Shown here piece by piece: positions 1 through 6,662 of a DNA stretch of 64,000 nt. A model generated the notes under the pieces. That model was not told the DNA's origin. It saw only the letters and a program-made list of their open reading frames with translations, and ran no database searches. Numbering within the stretch: the stretch's first letter is position 1; each line of letters starts with the position of its first letter. The position numbers were made by a program, and so were the translations under genes. Source of the DNA: CAWDAQ01 sp963800325 (lineage in GTDB: Bacteria; Actinomycetota; Actinomycetes; Actinomycetales; Dermatophilaceae); the NCBI GenBank assembly GCA_963800325.1, contig CAWDAQ010000005.1:1054001-1118000 (forward strand), given 5' to 3'.

Positions 1-73
1 GTTACGTTGGCCCGACTCGACCGCTTCGACGGAGGCGGTCGCCGTCGGCGAGACAGACAGGTGTGGTTCGCGC

Positions 74-589
74 ATGACCCCCGGACTCGCTGCCGCCGTG
101 GTCGTGTTCTGGCTCGCGCTGGCTGCCGCCGCGACGGCGCGCTACCTGCTGTGCCGGCCCGGCTGGGCCTCGGCCCTCACGCTCGCCGTGCTCGCGACCC
201 TTCCGGTGCTCGTCGCGGTCGCGGCAGTCGACCTGGCCCGCGGGGGGACCGCGACGCCGCTCCACGCCGCGGGTCCGGTCCTCCTCGGGTGCGTCGCCGG
301 GTACGCCCGTCCGGTGCGCGGCTGGGCGGACCGGAACCTCTCCCACCTCGTCGCCGGCGGCTCCCCGCCCCGTCCGCCGGACGCCGCCGGCCACGCCCGA
401 CGCCTGCGCGCTCGGCTGCGCCACCACGGGCTGGCATGGACCTGCGGGAGCGTCGCCCTGCTCGCGGTGTGGGCCGTGGCACCGACGCGGGCCCGGGCCC
501 TGCTCGAGGCGGCGGTGGTCTGGGCCGTCGCCGTGGTGGTCGAGGCCGTCGTCGTGCTGCTGACCCCGGTGCCCGGCCGCCGGGCCTGA
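74..589 (+). CDS. small integral membrane protein of unknown function
   Basis: I do not recognise the family. The 171-residue product is strongly hydrophobic: likely membrane segments lie at about residues 3-22, 31-52, 120-138 and 145-165, with an Arg/Pro-rich loop near 85-110 that should be cytoplasmic. Codon use has the strong G/C third-position bias of the neighbours, which supports it as a real gene. It converges on tadC with only 14 bases between the two stop codons, and it occupies the place where TadE/TadF-type pseudopilin genes often follow tadC in actinobacteria. It lies on the opposite strand and shows no pilin signature, so I do not call it a pilus component. Confidence 0.6.
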   Translation: MTPGLAAAVVVFWLALAAAATARYLLCRPGWASALTLAVLATLPVLVAVAAVDLARGGTATPLHAAGPVLLGCVAGYARPVRGWADRNLSHLVAGGSPPRPPDAAGHARRLRARLRHHGLAWTCGSVALLAVWAVAPTRARALLEAAVVWAVAVVVEAVVVLLTPVPGRRA

Positions 590-603
590 CGGGGCGCGGC
601 ACC

Positions 604-1149
604 TCACCCCGCGGGCACCAGCCGCCCGGTGAGCGCCAGGACCGCGGGCAGCACCGTGGTCGCGGCGAACGCCGGGAGGAAGAGCAGCCCGAGCGGCACC
701 ACGAGCACCGTCGCGGCCCGGGCCGCCGCACGCTGCCGGCGGCGGGCCTCCCTCGCGGCGAGCCGGCCGGCCGCCTCTGCGACCAGCGCCGCCGGGGCGG
801 CTCCGGTCCGCTCCGCGAGCCTGAGCGCGTGGGCCACCGGCTCCCACACCGGTGAGGCGTAGGACCACGACTCCTCCGCCGCGACCCCCCATCGGCGCGC
901 GGCGGCGACGGATCGCAGGTCCGACCGGACCGGCCCCGTGGTGACCTCGGCGACCGCCTCGACCGCCTCGGCGAGACCGACCGGGGCCCGTAGCGCGGCC
1001 GCGAGGAGGACCATGGCCGCAGCCGCGTCGTCGACGGTGGAGCCGGGGACGTCCCGGGACCTCCGGCGCCGGCGGGGCGGAGCGGTCGCCCGGGGCCACA
1101 GCGTCAGGGCCACGGCGAGCAGGGTGAGCAGCAGCAGGTGGGCGGGCAC
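604..1149 (-). CDS. tadC: TadC-like type II secretion F-family inner membrane protein
   Basis: Last gene of the ssd-tadA-tadB-tadC operon. The 181-residue product has an N-terminal hydrophobic segment (about 1-17), an Arg-rich linker, a T2SSF-type helical domain (about 38-125, rich in Ala/Val/Glu) and a hydrophobic C-terminus (about 143-178). TadB/TadC proteins form the inner-membrane platform on which the TadA ATPase drives Flp pilus assembly. It is separated from the tadB stop by six bases, so co-transcription is likely. It is short compared with proteobacterial TadC (about 300 residues) but normal for the reduced actinobacterial form. No pilin gene follows. Confidence 0.75.
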   Translation of the reverse strand: MPAHLLLLTLLAVALTLWPRATAPPRRRRRSRDVPGSTVDDAAAAMVLLAAALRAPVGLAEAVEAVAEVTTGPVRSDLRSVAAARRWGVAAEESWSYASPVWEPVAHALRLAERTGAAPAALVAEAAGRLAAREARRRQRAAARAATVLVVPLGLLFLPAFAATTVLPAVLALTGRLVPAG

Positions 1150-1155
1150 CGGGCG

Positions 1156-1854
1156 TCACCGACGCTCTGGCAGCCGGGCCGGTCGGGCCGAGCGGCGGAC
1201 GAGGGTCCGGGCGACGAGCCACCCGGCCGCCGTGAGGGCGACTCCGGCGAGCGCGCACCCGCGCCCGGCCGGCGAGGTGAGGTAGACCGCGGCCGGGTCC
1301 AGTCCCACGGCGAGCACCGCGACCGGGCCGAGCAGCGGGAGCAGGGTCAGCAGCCACATCGAGGCACGGGCCCCGGCGAGCTCGGTGTCGAGCCGGTCCC
1401 TCGTCGCCGCCCGCTCGCGCGCTGAGCGCGCGACGGCCTCCAGCGCCGGCGCGAGCGGGGCCCCGAGCCGCTCGGTGACCTGCCACGCCGCGGCGAGCGG
1501 GGCCAGCGCCGGGGCGTGCCCCGCGGCGCGCCCGATCGCCGTCCCGACACCGGTCCCGGCGACGGCCATCTCGTGGGCCGCGGCCAGCGCCCGGGCGACG
1601 GGCTCGCGCACGGGCATCGCCTGCAGGGCGGCCGCGAGCGCCCGGTCCGGTGGCAGGCCGGTGCGCAGGCAGCCCGCGACGAGCTCGGCAGCGGTGGCGA
1701 CCGCGGCGTCCTCCCCCCCGGCCTCGTCCCTGCCCGCCGGCCGCGGCCCCCGGCCCGCGTCCACGGCTGCCGGGAGGGCGGGCCAGAGCGCCATCGTCGT
1801 CCCCACGGCCACGACGACGCCGAGGGCATCGGTCCCGCCGAGCACGCCGCTCAC
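1156..1854 (-). CDS. tadB: TadB-like type II secretion F-family inner membrane protein
   Basis: The 232-residue product starts at a GTG that overlaps the tadA stop in a GTGA, indicating translational coupling. A hydrophobic segment at about 8-32 is followed by a T2SSF helical domain (about 55-165) and two hydrophobic stretches (about 166-185 and 198-218). Together with TadC it should form the membrane platform of a Flp/Tad pilus or related secretion machine. Operon position (between tadA and tadC) and the F-domain pattern both support the assignment. The exact start is inferred from the overlap; the frame stays open upstream but there it is antisense to nothing and runs through tadA in a non-coding phase. 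Confidence 0.75.
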   Translation of the reverse strand: MSGVLGGTDALGVVVAVGTTMALWPALPAAVDAGRGPRPAGRDEAGGEDAAVATAAELVAGCLRTGLPPDRALAAALQAMPVREPVARALAAAHEMAVAGTGVGTAIGRAAGHAPALAPLAAAWQVTERLGAPLAPALEAVARSARERAATRDRLDTELAGARASMWLLTLLPLLGPVAVLAVGLDPAAVYLTSPAGRGCALAGVALTAAGWLVARTLVRRSARPARLPERR

Positions 1855-2942
1855 CGGGCCGACCCGGGCGGGTGCGGCAGCGGGCGCACGGCCGCGACCC
1901 GGCGCCGGCCGTTCCCGTCCCGGACGAGGTGGACGACCGTCGACAGCGCGCTCGCCGACTGCGCCCGCACGGCCGCCGGTGACATGCCCGCCAGGGCACC
2001 GAGCGCCTCCAGGCGCGCGGGGACGTCCTCGGGCCGGTTGGCGTGGAGGGTGCCGCAGCCACCCTCGTGGCCGGTGTTGAGCGCTGCGAGCAGCTCGCGC
2101 ACCTCCCCTCCGCGCACCTCCCCGACGACGAGCCGGTCGGGCCGCATCCGCAGCGCCTGCCGGACGAGGTCGGACAGGTCGACGCGCCCCGCGCCCTCGA
2201 CGTTCGGCGGGCGCGCCTGGAGCCGGACGACGTGCGGGTGGGCGACCTCGAGCTCGCGGACGTCCTCGACGACGACGAGCCGCTCGCGGGCGGGGGCCTC
2301 GGCGAGCAGGGCCCCCAGCAAGGTCGTCTTCCCCGTGCCGGTGCCGCCCGTGACGACGAAGGCGACCCGCTCGCGGACCAGCGCGCGCAGGTCCTCCAGG
2401 TGGCTCGCCGAGACCATGCCGCCGGCGGCGAGCGCGTCGAGCCGGACGCCGGTGCGGCGGGGGACGCGCAGGCTCACGTGCGCCCCGCCCTCGACGAGCG
2501 GAGGCAGGACCGCGTGCAGCCGGATCCCCGAGGGGAGCAGCCCGTCGACCCACGGCTGAGCCTCGTCGAGCCGTCTGCCCGCTCGCCCGGCGAGCCGGAC
2601 CGCGAGGAGGCGGACCTCGTCCGGAGCCAGGTCTCCGGTGGCACGCTCGAGACCGCTCCCCCGGTCGACCCACACCTCCCCGGTGCCGTTGACGAGCACG
2701 TCGGTGACCGACGGGTCGGCGACCGCGCCCTCGAGCGGACCCAGCCCGAGCAGCTCGGCCTCCAGCCGGGCGTGCATCCGGCTGCGGCCCACGGTCCCGA
2801 GCCGGGGCTCCTCGGCGGCGACGAGGCCCCGAAGGAGGCGCGGGTCCGGGCCGCGGCCCGCGCGGATCCACGACGCGACGTCGCGCGCGAGCGCCGCGGC
2901 CCCGGGACCGGCCGGCGCCGAGCCCGGCCCGGACGCCGTCAC
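1851..2942 (-). CDS. tadA: TadA/CpaF-family secretion ATPase
   Basis: Hexameric type II/IV secretion ATPase (VirB11/CpaF class) that powers Tad pilus assembly at the cytoplasmic membrane. In the 363-residue protein the Walker A motif GGTGTGKTT is at 199-207, the Walker B-like stretch LVVGEVRGGE at 271-280 and the His box GHEGGCGTLHANRP at 291-304, all intact. The N-terminal domain contains the usual SVTDVLVNG (about 78-86) and DEAQPWVDGLLPSGIRLHA region. The GTG start overlaps the upstream ssd/cpaE stop in GTGA, and its own stop overlaps the tadB start the same way. Family and function are secure; the substrate pilin is not encoded in this window. Confidence 0.9.
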   Translation of the reverse strand: MTASGPGSAPAGPGAAALARDVASWIRAGRGPDPRLLRGLVAAEEPRLGTVGRSRMHARLEAELLGLGPLEGAVADPSVTDVLVNGTGEVWVDRGSGLERATGDLAPDEVRLLAVRLAGRAGRRLDEAQPWVDGLLPSGIRLHAVLPPLVEGGAHVSLRVPRRTGVRLDALAAGGMVSASHLEDLRALVRERVAFVVTGGTGTGKTTLLGALLAEAPARERLVVVEDVRELEVAHPHVVRLQARPPNVEGAGRVDLSDLVRQALRMRPDRLVVGEVRGGEVRELLAALNTGHEGGCGTLHANRPEDVPARLEALGALAGMSPAAVRAQSASALSTVVHLVRDGNGRRRVAAVRPLPHPPGSAR

Positions 2943-3679
2943 CGCAGGCTCCCCGGGGGCGCGGCCCGGTGGTCGCCGGCGGGTCCGTCGAGGACGGCGC
3001 GGAGGACGGCATCCGCGGCGCGGGACAGCCCTCCCGCTCGTCCGCCCGGACACCGACCCCGGTCCTCGTCGTCGGTCACGCCCGGGTCGTGCGCGAGGTG
3101 CCCGAGCAGCGGCACGCCGAGGGCGAGCGCGACCGACTCGCTCAGCTCGTCCCGGACCCTCCGCCCGCGGGTCACCACCCGAACCTCCCGGTCGTCGGCG
3201 AGGGCGGTGACGAGGGCGTCGCCGTCGGCGAGCTGGCGGGGACGGACCCCGACGAGGACGACGTCGAGGTCGGGCTCGAGGGAGGTGGGGACCTGGCCCT
3301 GCTGCCCGAGGTGGCCGCAGTCCGCCACCAGGACCCCGGTCCGGCCGCGGAGGGTCGCGACGACGGCCGGGACGGCCCGCGCGGGGACCGGGCCCCGACT
3401 GCCGAGGACGGGGACTCCCCCGGCCTCCGGCAGGCGGGCCAGCAACCGCCCCCCGTCGAGCTCCCCGTCGGCGTCGGCGAGGTCCGGCCACCGGTACCCC
3501 GGGCGGTGCTCGGCACCGACCGTCGTGTCGAGCCCTCCGCCGGCGACGAGGTCGACGAGCACGGCCCCGACGCCCCCGCGGTGGGCGCGACGGGCCACGG
3601 CGCAGGCGAGGGTCGAGGTCCCGAGTCCTCCCGAGGCCCCGCTCACGACGACGACGCGTCCGGTCACGTCCTCCAGCAT
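2939..3679 (-). CDS. CpaE/TadZ-like septum-site-determining (Ssd) protein
   Basis: MinD/ParA-superfamily protein that in Tad systems localises the assembly machine; actinobacterial homologues are often named Ssd. The 246-residue product carries a deviant P-loop, SGASGGLGTSTLA at about 13-25, without the usual lysine, as is common in TadZ/CpaE. It is followed by a switch region (ADCGHLGQQGQ) and a C-terminal nucleotide-binding fold. ATG at 3679 was chosen because it precedes the P-loop strand directly; the frame stays open to 3835 but that extension is Arg/Pro-rich and looks non-coding. No strong ribosome-binding site is visible. First gene of the tad operon, overlapping tadA. Confidence 0.75.
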   Translation of the reverse strand: MLEDVTGRVVVVSGASGGLGTSTLACAVARRAHRGGVGAVLVDLVAGGGLDTTVGAEHRPGYRWPDLADADGELDGGRLLARLPEAGGVPVLGSRGPVPARAVPAVVATLRGRTGVLVADCGHLGQQGQVPTSLEPDLDVVLVGVRPRQLADGDALVTALADDREVRVVTRGRRVRDELSESVALALGVPLLGHLAHDPGVTDDEDRGRCPGGRAGGLSRAADAVLRAVLDGPAGDHRAAPPGSLR

Positions 3680-3813
3680 CGGCGTGGCGGCCGAGCGCCC
3701 CCGCCGGCGCCGGTCGGGCTGTGGACGCCGGGACCGGGGCGCGGTGGCTGTGGACCGGCGCGGGCCCGAGGAACGCGCGGGGGGAACTGCGCGAAGGACC
3801 CCCGGATGTGGGA

Positions 3814-3844
3814 CGGCCCCGGTTGGGGGGGACAACCGGGGCCG
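3814..3844. repeat. perfect 12-bp inverted repeat, 7-base loop
   Basis: Left arm CGGCCCCGGTTG at 3814-3825 and right arm CAACCGGGGCCG at 3833-3844 are exact complements around a G-rich loop. It lies about 135 bases upstream of the ssd/cpaE start, inside the presumed tad leader, so it may be an attenuator-like or terminator-like hairpin rather than an end-of-gene terminator. Confidence 0.6.
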
Positions 3845-3884
3845 TCAACGCGCCGGGCTCCGGGGGGGAGGAGCCGGTGCGCTG

Positions 3885-3911
3885 GTCCGCTCAACCCAGT
3901 GGGGAGCGGAC
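3885..3911. repeat. inverted repeat GTCCGCTC / GAGCGGAC
   Basis: Exact 8-base arms at 3885-3892 and 3904-3911; the inner CCC/GGG can extend the stem. Second hairpin upstream of the tad operon. Confidence 0.5.
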
Positions 3912-3999
3912 GTATCCATCGTGGGGGATGCGGGGGGCGCATGGCAAGTCGGCAGGCGAGACGAGGTGAAAGCCGTTCCCGCGCGGGGGAATCCACAAC

Positions 4000-4024
4000 G
4001 TCGCCATCCGACCTAAATGGCGAC
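4000..4024. repeat. inverted repeat GTCGCCAT-N9-ATGGCGAC, possible operator
   Basis: Exact 8-base arms at 4000-4007 and 4017-4024 separated by nine bases. The spacing (17 bases centre to centre) suits a dimeric regulator better than a terminator. It sits in the lower-GC part of the region, where a tad promoter would be expected. The binding protein is unknown; the LytTR protein at 5291-5689 is one candidate by proximity only. Confidence 0.4.
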
Positions 4025-4058
4025 CTTAGTCCTAGATGCCCCTTTCGTGAACAGTCAG

Positions 4059-4093
4059 GTCGCCCCGTCCCGGTCGGACCGGGACGGGGCGAC
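4059..4093 (-). terminator. perfect 17-bp palindrome, probable terminator of the Fic-like gene
   Basis: Arms GTCGCCCCGTCCCGGTC (4059-4075) and GACCGGGACGGGGCGAC (4077-4093) are exact complements around one base. There is no U-tract, as is usual for actinobacterial terminators. It lies about 220 bases past the stop of the minus-strand Fic-like gene. Confidence 0.55.
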
Positions 4094-4315
4094 ACCGCGC
4101 CGAGGGTCTCGCGGGTGACCAAGCGTGCACGTCGCCGCCGGACCGGGACAAGCCCGGCACGGCCGGTCCATCAGTGGACTGCCCGCACGTGGGTGCCCGC
4201 TCGACCCTTCGGTCGTCGGTTCCGGCCCGGGTCCCCTGGGGGCCCCGGTCCGGGGACACCTCCATGTGTACTCCTGCGACCGCGGCAACGGAAGGGACCA
4301 CCGGCCCTGGTGGGG

Positions 4316-5188
4316 CTACCCGTCCTCCCCGGGGGCGCCCCGCACCGCCAGCCTCCCCGCGAGCACCGCGTCGGCGACCCGCTCGCCCTCCTCCGCCCCC
4401 GCCCGGAGCGCCTCGGCGCAGTGCGCCACCCAGAGCAGGACCCCGCGCCGACCGCCGCCCGCGTAGGCCGCGAGCGCGCCGACGTAGCCGTGGGCACCTG
4501 CGGCCCGGTGCCCCACCTCCGGGACCGCGACGCCCGTCGGGTCGAGCCCCGACGCGGCGATCAGGGCCCGCTCCGTCGCACGGGCGACGGCCCCGTTCCC
4601 CCGGGTGAAGGGGCGCAGCGTGGCGACCTCGGCGTGGACGATGGCGGCGACGAGCAGCGCGGGCACCCCCGCCTCGAGCGCGCGGACCACCTCCCCCAGC
4701 CCGCGGAGTCGCTCGGCGACCTCGTCGGCGGGCGGTGGGGGGCCGAGCCCGGTGAGCTCGGCCACCTCCTCGTCCGCGCGGCGCGGGCGGCCGAGCTGGT
4801 CGTCCGGGACGAGCCCCGCGGCCGCGGCGACGTGCAGCCGGGCCAGGGCCTGCATCGGGGCCCGGGCCACGACCGCACGGACGTGCTCGGTCTCCGCGGT
4901 CGCGGCGAGCACGCCGTGGAGGACGAGCTCGGCGGGGTCGGGCTCGGGGGACCGGTGCCGGGCACCTCGGGCGAGGTCCCGGACGACGTCCACCGAGCTG
5001 CGCGCCCCCTCCAGCTCGGCGCTCGCCCAGGCGCCGCGGACGCGGGACTCGGCGGCGGCCTCCGGCGTGCGTCGGCGCAGGGCCCGGTGCCAGCGCAGCC
5101 GGGTGCAGGCCTCGCGGACCACGTCGCTTCCCCGGGCCACCTCCTCGGCGGCCGCGAGGGTGGTCAGCGCGGCGGCGGTCTCGGTCAC
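4316..5188 (-). CDS. Fic-domain protein with degenerate active site
   Basis: The 290-residue protein matches the Fic/DOC fold. A Fic-core-like segment LRPFTRGNGAVAR is at 191-203; the consensus is HPFxxGNGRxxR. The catalytic His is Arg (192), the acidic residue before GNG is Arg (196) and the first Arg after GNG is Ala (200); only the last Arg (203) remains. An N-terminal inhibitory-helix motif of the [S/T]xxxE[G/N] type is intact as SAELEG (56-61), which would make it a class II Fic. Canonical Fic enzymes transfer AMP to target hydroxyls; with these changes AMPylation is unlikely, so a binding or regulatory role is more plausible. GTG 5188 sits six bases after a TAGGCT box. It is upstream of the tad operon and divergent from a LytTR regulator. 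Confidence 0.7.
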   Translation of the reverse strand: MTETAAALTTLAAAEEVARGSDVVREACTRLRWHRALRRRTPEAAAESRVRGAWASAELEGARSSVDVVRDLARGARHRSPEPDPAELVLHGVLAATAETEHVRAVVARAPMQALARLHVAAAAGLVPDDQLGRPRRADEEVAELTGLGPPPPADEVAERLRGLGEVVRALEAGVPALLVAAIVHAEVATLRPFTRGNGAVARATERALIAASGLDPTGVAVPEVGHRAAGAHGYVGALAAYAGGGRRGVLLWVAHCAEALRAGAEEGERVADAVLAGRLAVRGAPGEDG

Positions 5189-5194
5189 CGGGCC

Positions 5195-5200
5195 AGCCTA
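5195..5200 (-). promoter_or_regulatory. -10 box TAGGCT, leaderless promoter of Fic-like gene
   Basis: TAGGCT on the minus strand ends six bases before GTG 5188, which predicts transcription starting at or next to the start codon. Confidence 0.5.
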
Positions 5201-5277
5201 GGTTCCCGCCGTCGACGCCCTCGGTCCGCCCGCGCGGGCCGGGAGACACGTCCTCGCCGCGGGTCCACGTCAGGTCA

Positions 5278-5283
5278 TAGCAT
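5278..5283 (+). promoter_or_regulatory. -10 box TAGCAT, leaderless promoter of LytTR gene
   Basis: TAGCAT is seven bases before ATG 5291, the same geometry as other leaderless promoters in the window. The intergenic region to the Fic-like gene is about 100 bases, so the two promoters are back to back. Confidence 0.5.
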
Positions 5284-5290
5284 CCTGCCC

Positions 5291-5689
5291 ATGACGCCGC
5301 GCGAGCGTGGGGCGCCGGCGCGAGGGGACCCCGCGGCGGAGGACGAGACGCTGCCGGTCGGGCTCGGCCGGATGACCGGGTTCGTCCGGCGCAGTGAGGT
5401 CCGCTACGTCCTCGCGCAGGGGGACTACGCCCGGCTGCACACCGCGGACGGCTCGCACCTGGTCCGCATCCCGCTGGCGCGCCTCGAGGAACGATGGGCC
5501 GAGGCCGGGTTCGTCCGCATCCACCGGAGCACCCTGGTCGCCGTCAGCCACGTCCGCGAGGTCCGGACCGACCACGGCAGGTACGAGGTGCTCGTCGGCG
5601 AGGCCCGGCTCCCCGTGAGCCGGCGGCACGCCCGCGAGCTGCGGGAGCGGCTGCTGGGACTCCCCCGCGGCGGGCAGGACCGGCGCTGA
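5291..5689 (+). CDS. stand-alone LytTR DNA-binding domain protein
   Basis: The 132-residue product is a LytTR (AgrA/AlgR-type) DNA-binding domain, about residues 30-125: RSEVRYVLAQGDYARLHT, then HLVRIPLARLEERW, then FVRIHRSTLVAVSHV and the C-terminal LPVSRRHARELRERL. There is no receiver domain and no membrane segment, so it is not a classical response regulator. LytTR proteins bind paired short direct repeats. ATG 5291 was chosen because of the -10 box seven bases upstream. It is divergent from the Fic-like gene, and the Tad operon lies beyond that gene; regulation of either is an inference from proximity only. Confidence 0.8.
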   Translation: MTPRERGAPARGDPAAEDETLPVGLGRMTGFVRRSEVRYVLAQGDYARLHTADGSHLVRIPLARLEERWAEAGFVRIHRSTLVAVSHVREVRTDHGRYEVLVGEARLPVSRRHARELRERLLGLPRGGQDRR

Positions 5690-5744
5690 CCCACGGCCGC
5701 ACCGTGCTGAAGGGGGGCTCACCCGACTCACCGGGCCCACCCAC

Positions 5745-6605
5745 TCACCGGGAGAGGCGGCCCGCGACCTCGTCGAGGACCCCGGGGTCGCCCGCGTACG
5801 GACCGTCCGCGCGCGGGTGGTGGACGATGACGTCGGTGAACCCGAGCTCCTCGGCGCGGCCGACGAGCTCGTCGAAGACGCCGACGCTCTCGAGGGAGAA
5901 CCGGGGGGCCGCGTCGAGGGAGAGGTACCGGTCGACCTCGTCCCGGCCGCGCCCGGCCGCGTCGAGCTCGTCGTCGAAGCGCGACGCCGCCCGGGCGACG
6001 CCCACGACCCACTCGGCGACCGTGTCGCCGCCCCGTCCGGTCGTGACCCAGCCGTCCCCGTGGCGGGCGGCCAGGGCGAGCGAGCGGGGACCGTTCGCGG
6101 CGACGACGAACGGCACCCGCGGCCGCTGCAGCGGTCCCGGGAGGGTGCGGGCGTCCCGGGTGCGGTACCAGCGTCCCTCGTGGTCGACGTGGTCCTCGGT
6201 GAGGAGCCGGTGCAGCAGCGGGACGAACTCGTGGAACCGGTCGACCCGCTCGGCGAGGGTGAGGTCGTCGCCGAGGATGCCGTCGTCCGGGCTGCCTCCG
6301 GCGCCGAGCCCGCAGAGCGCCCGGCCGCCGGAGACGTCGTCGAGGGCGAGCAGGTCGCGGGCGAGCAGGTAGGGGTGGCGGAAGTTCGGCGACGCGACGA
6401 ACGTGCCCAGCCGCACCCGGCTGGTCACGGTCGCGGCGGCGGTGAGCGTGGGCAGGGCGCCGAACCACGGGTGGTCCGGCAGGCCGCCCCACACGAGGTG
6501 GTCGTAGGTCCAGGCGTGGTCGAAGCCGAGCTCCTCCGCGCGCCGCCACATCGGCGCGGCCTCGGGCCAGCGGTGCTCGGGCAGGATCGCGAGGCCGAAT
6601 CGCAT
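5745..6605 (-). CDS. LLM-class (luciferase-like) oxidoreductase, probably F420-dependent
   Basis: The 286-residue protein has the bacterial luciferase-like TIM-barrel pattern: N-terminal MRFGLAILPEHRWPEAAPMWRRAEELGFDHAWTYDH, a central RVRLGTFV strand, SGGRALCGLGAGG (about 92-104), RPRVPFVVAANGPRSLALAARHGDGW (about 162-187) and a C-terminal GFTDVIVHHP strand. In actinobacteria such LLM proteins usually use coenzyme F420 instead of FMN. The substrate cannot be predicted. It is transcribed alone, convergent with the LytTR gene (55 bases apart) and divergent from the Gfo/Idh/MocA gene. ATG 6605 sits six bases after a TAGGCT box. Confidence 0.85.
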   Translation of the reverse strand: MRFGLAILPEHRWPEAAPMWRRAEELGFDHAWTYDHLVWGGLPDHPWFGALPTLTAAATVTSRVRLGTFVASPNFRHPYLLARDLLALDDVSGGRALCGLGAGGSPDDGILGDDLTLAERVDRFHEFVPLLHRLLTEDHVDHEGRWYRTRDARTLPGPLQRPRVPFVVAANGPRSLALAARHGDGWVTTGRGGDTVAEWVVGVARAASRFDDELDAAGRGRDEVDRYLSLDAAPRFSLESVGVFDELVGRAEELGFTDVIVHHPRADGPYAGDPGVLDEVAGRLSR

Positions 6606-6611
6606 GGCGAG

Positions 6612-6617
6612 AGCCTA
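6612..6617 (-). promoter_or_regulatory. -10 box TAGGCT, leaderless promoter of LLM gene
   Basis: TAGGCT on the minus strand ends six bases before ATG 6605. Confidence 0.5.
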
Positions 6618-6649
6618 GAGGCCGGGTGCGACGCCCGCGGCGGTGCGCC

Positions 6650-6655
6650 TAGCCT
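6650..6655 (+). promoter_or_regulatory. -10 box TAGCCT, leaderless promoter of Gfo/Idh/MocA gene
   Basis: TAGCCT is seven bases before ATG 6663. Its divergent partner for the LLM gene lies 33 bases away. Confidence 0.5.
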
Positions 6656-6662
6656 GAGCGCC

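Larger units (their letters stand above)
3680..4315. other. 636-bp gene-free region rich in inverted repeats
   Basis: No convincing gene lies between the Fic-like gene and ssd/cpaE, which are both on the minus strand. The stretch 3900-4060 is less GC-rich than its surroundings and contains AT-containing motifs such as CTTAGTCCTAGATG. At least four clean inverted repeats are present (3814-3844, 3885-3911, 4000-4024, 4059-4093), plus a GC-rich hairpin near 4231-4257. It probably holds the terminator of the Fic-like gene and the promoter and leader of the tad operon. No known riboswitch was recognised. Confidence 0.6.

Noticed and set aside
2..2062. Long open frame on the minus strand over the tad genes
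   Set aside because: It is Arg/Gly/Pro-rich with wrong codon-position bias and covers tadB and tadC, which have clear family features in another frame.
2043..4016. Long plus-strand frame opposite tadA and ssd
   Set aside because: Composition shows the non-coding antisense pattern (Asp/Glu/Arg/Val-rich) and known genes occupy the other strand.
3680..4315. Possible c-di-GMP riboswitch or other known riboswitch before tad
   Set aside because: I looked for GEMM and ydaO hallmarks and saw none; only plain inverted repeats are present.
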